The notes under the pieces are model-generated. The model made no database searches and was not told the origin of the DNA. It saw only the letters and a list, made by a program, of their open reading frames with translations. Below are positions 6,064-6,580 of a DNA stretch of 6,580 nucleotides, piece after piece; positions within the stretch are counted from its first letter, which is position 1, and each line of letters begins with the position of its first letter. Both the position numbers and the translations under genes were made by a program. The DNA is from a bacterium SM23_31 (GTDB lineage Bacteria > SM23-31): positions 1 to 6,580 of the forward strand of contig LJUD01000292.1 in NCBI GenBank assembly GCA_001304035.1, given 5' to 3'.

Positions 6064-6438
6064 CTAATGTTTCGGTTCAATTGAATCTATAATATATGAA
6101 AAAATGATGGATGCTTCTTTTAACGTTAATGAAGCTGTTGAACGGTTAATCGGATGGCTTGAATGTGCAACAGAATTAAGTAGGTCAATTTGGCTTATCA
6201 TCATTTGAGAAATCATATTTGCTTTTGTTTCTCCTATTTCAGGTTCAAGTATTTCCTTTGAAAATGTTTTTATCTTTGCTCTAAAACCTTTTTCGTCTAT
6301 GTATATTTTTTTAAAACAGTTCAGTAATTTTTCATAACTTTTTCTAATGCTTATTATCGTCCCATCCCAATCAGAATTTAGGAATTTATTCTCTGCATTC
6401 TTATATTCATTATGAACATTGATGATGTTTTTGTTCAT
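6064..6438 (-). CDS. Small HEPN-like helical protein, partner of the nuclease; N-terminus possibly lost
   Basis: 124 residues, rich in helices. Residues 12-46 (YKNAENKFLNSDWDGTIISI, then RKSYEKLL) and 83-118 (IDLLNSVAHSSHPINRSTAS, then LKEASIIFSYIID) have the pattern of HEPN-type domains, with Asn88 and His92 where HEPN ribonucleases carry Rx4-6H. The usual Arg is not there, so catalytic activity is doubtful. No membrane segment is seen. The product could be a regulator, toxin or antitoxin for the downstream nuclease; that is inference from the 29-base gap. ATG 6436-6438 is the only canonical start in its open stretch and lacks a good ribosome binding site. The frame stays open upstream to the stop at 6478-6480, crossing the proposed insertion-sequence end, so the original gene may have been longer and been cut by the insertion. 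Confidence 0.55.
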   Translation of the reverse strand: MNKNIINVHNEYKNAENKFLNSDWDGTIISIRKSYEKLLNCFKKIYIDEKGFRAKIKTFSKEILEPEIGETKANMISQMMISQIDLLNSVAHSSHPINRSTASLTLKEASIIFSYIIDSIEPKH

Positions 6439-6443
6439 TAATT

Positions 6444-6465
6444 TTGGACTGTTCCATTGGACTGT
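6444..6465. repeat. TTGGACTGT direct repeat, 13-base period, at the insertion-sequence edge
   Basis: TTGGACTGT occurs at 6444-6452 and 6457-6465. The second copy runs into the proposed insertion-sequence end (TGTCGAGGG at 6463). This leaves two possible borders, 6450 or 6463, both beginning TGT. It may be part of the target or of the multiple terminal repeats of the element. Confidence 0.4.
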
Positions 6466-6580
6466 CGAGGGCCACTTTTATTCCCCAGTGCAGGGCCAAA
6501 GTGTTCCCCACCCATTTTAGTGATTTAGCGTTATGATATTTAATTGATTTTTCAATGTCAAGCGTTTTGTATTTCAGGCA
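6463..6580. mobile_element. Terminal region of a probable IS21-family insertion sequence, rest outside window
   Basis: Two imperfect direct repeats of 20 and 19 bases, AGGGCCACTTTTATTCCCCA (6468-6487) and AGGGCCAAAGTGTTCCCCA (6492-6510), lie next to a TGT terminus. Multiple short terminal repeats of the form 'CCACTTTTATTCC' are characteristic of IS21-family elements, which begin with TG and place istA after a short leader. No transposase codons can be identified before the window ends at 6580; istA would be expected just to the right. The target duplication cannot be confirmed without the other end. Confidence 0.5.

Noticed and set aside
5776..6084. Plus-strand open frame opposite the nuclease N-terminus
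   Set aside because: It is a Phe/Leu-rich shadow of the nuclease domain, whose motifs are on the minus strand.
6454..6580. Open minus-strand frame running from the window edge through the insertion-sequence end
   Set aside because: It passes through the terminal repeats and shows no IstB-like or other family sequence; probably chance.

Overview
This window is bacterial DNA that looks chromosomal on its left two thirds and mobile or accessory on its right third. The organism cannot be named from it. An M14 peptidase with a glutamine-amidotransferase-like tail, tRNA genes without an encoded CCA end, and short GC-rich palindromes of the 'GTAGGGGCG/GTAGAGACGC' kind are all compatible with an environmental bacterium, perhaps of the Bacteroidota/Chlorobi/Ignavibacteria (FCB) side. 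The two best promoter matches are ordinary sigma-70 hexamers with 17-base spacers, so a typical Bacteroidota promoter type is not evident. That placement is inference.

Left part (1-4437). It opens inside a large M14-family zinc carboxypeptidase gene (frame open from position 3, stop at 2213) that has lost its 5' end to the window edge. A 408-base gap follows, holding two perfect hairpin palindromes and a GCAGATG-type dispersed repeat. Two minus-strand genes come next: a YjbQ/UPF0047 family gene (2622-3044) with a strong ribosome binding site, and a small protein with a C-terminal J domain (3199-3678). Divergent from the latter is a compact THEP1-type nucleoside-triphosphatase (3867-4349, start possibly 3909). 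Sigma-70-like promoters face both ways in the gap between these two genes. A strong bidirectional terminator (4391-4436) closes the THEP1 unit.

Junction (4438-4740). This is the most unusual part. The 3' half of a tRNA-Leu(CAG) on the minus strand and the 3' half of a tRNA-Met(CAT) on the plus strand sit back to back, separated by about 200 AT-rich bases. Both lack their 5' halves, and both breaks fall at the anticodon arm. This is the form of scar left by tyrosine-recombinase elements that insert in tRNA genes. Direct repeats spaced exactly 11 bases apart (GTGACA twice, TGCATGT twice) lie on either side of the tRNA-Met half and resemble integrase arm-type sites. No integrase gene is present in the window.

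Right part (4741-6580). AT-rich DNA carries a two-gene minus-strand unit. The first gene is a small, HEPN-like helical protein (6064-6438). The second, 29 bases downstream, is a Mrr-like PD-(D/E)XK nuclease fused to an unrecognised beta-rich domain (4898-6034). The pair looks like a candidate defence module at a tRNA integration hotspot. Its upstream side is cut by what looks like the end of an IS21-type insertion sequence (about 6463 to the window end), so the first gene may have lost its native promoter or its N-terminus.
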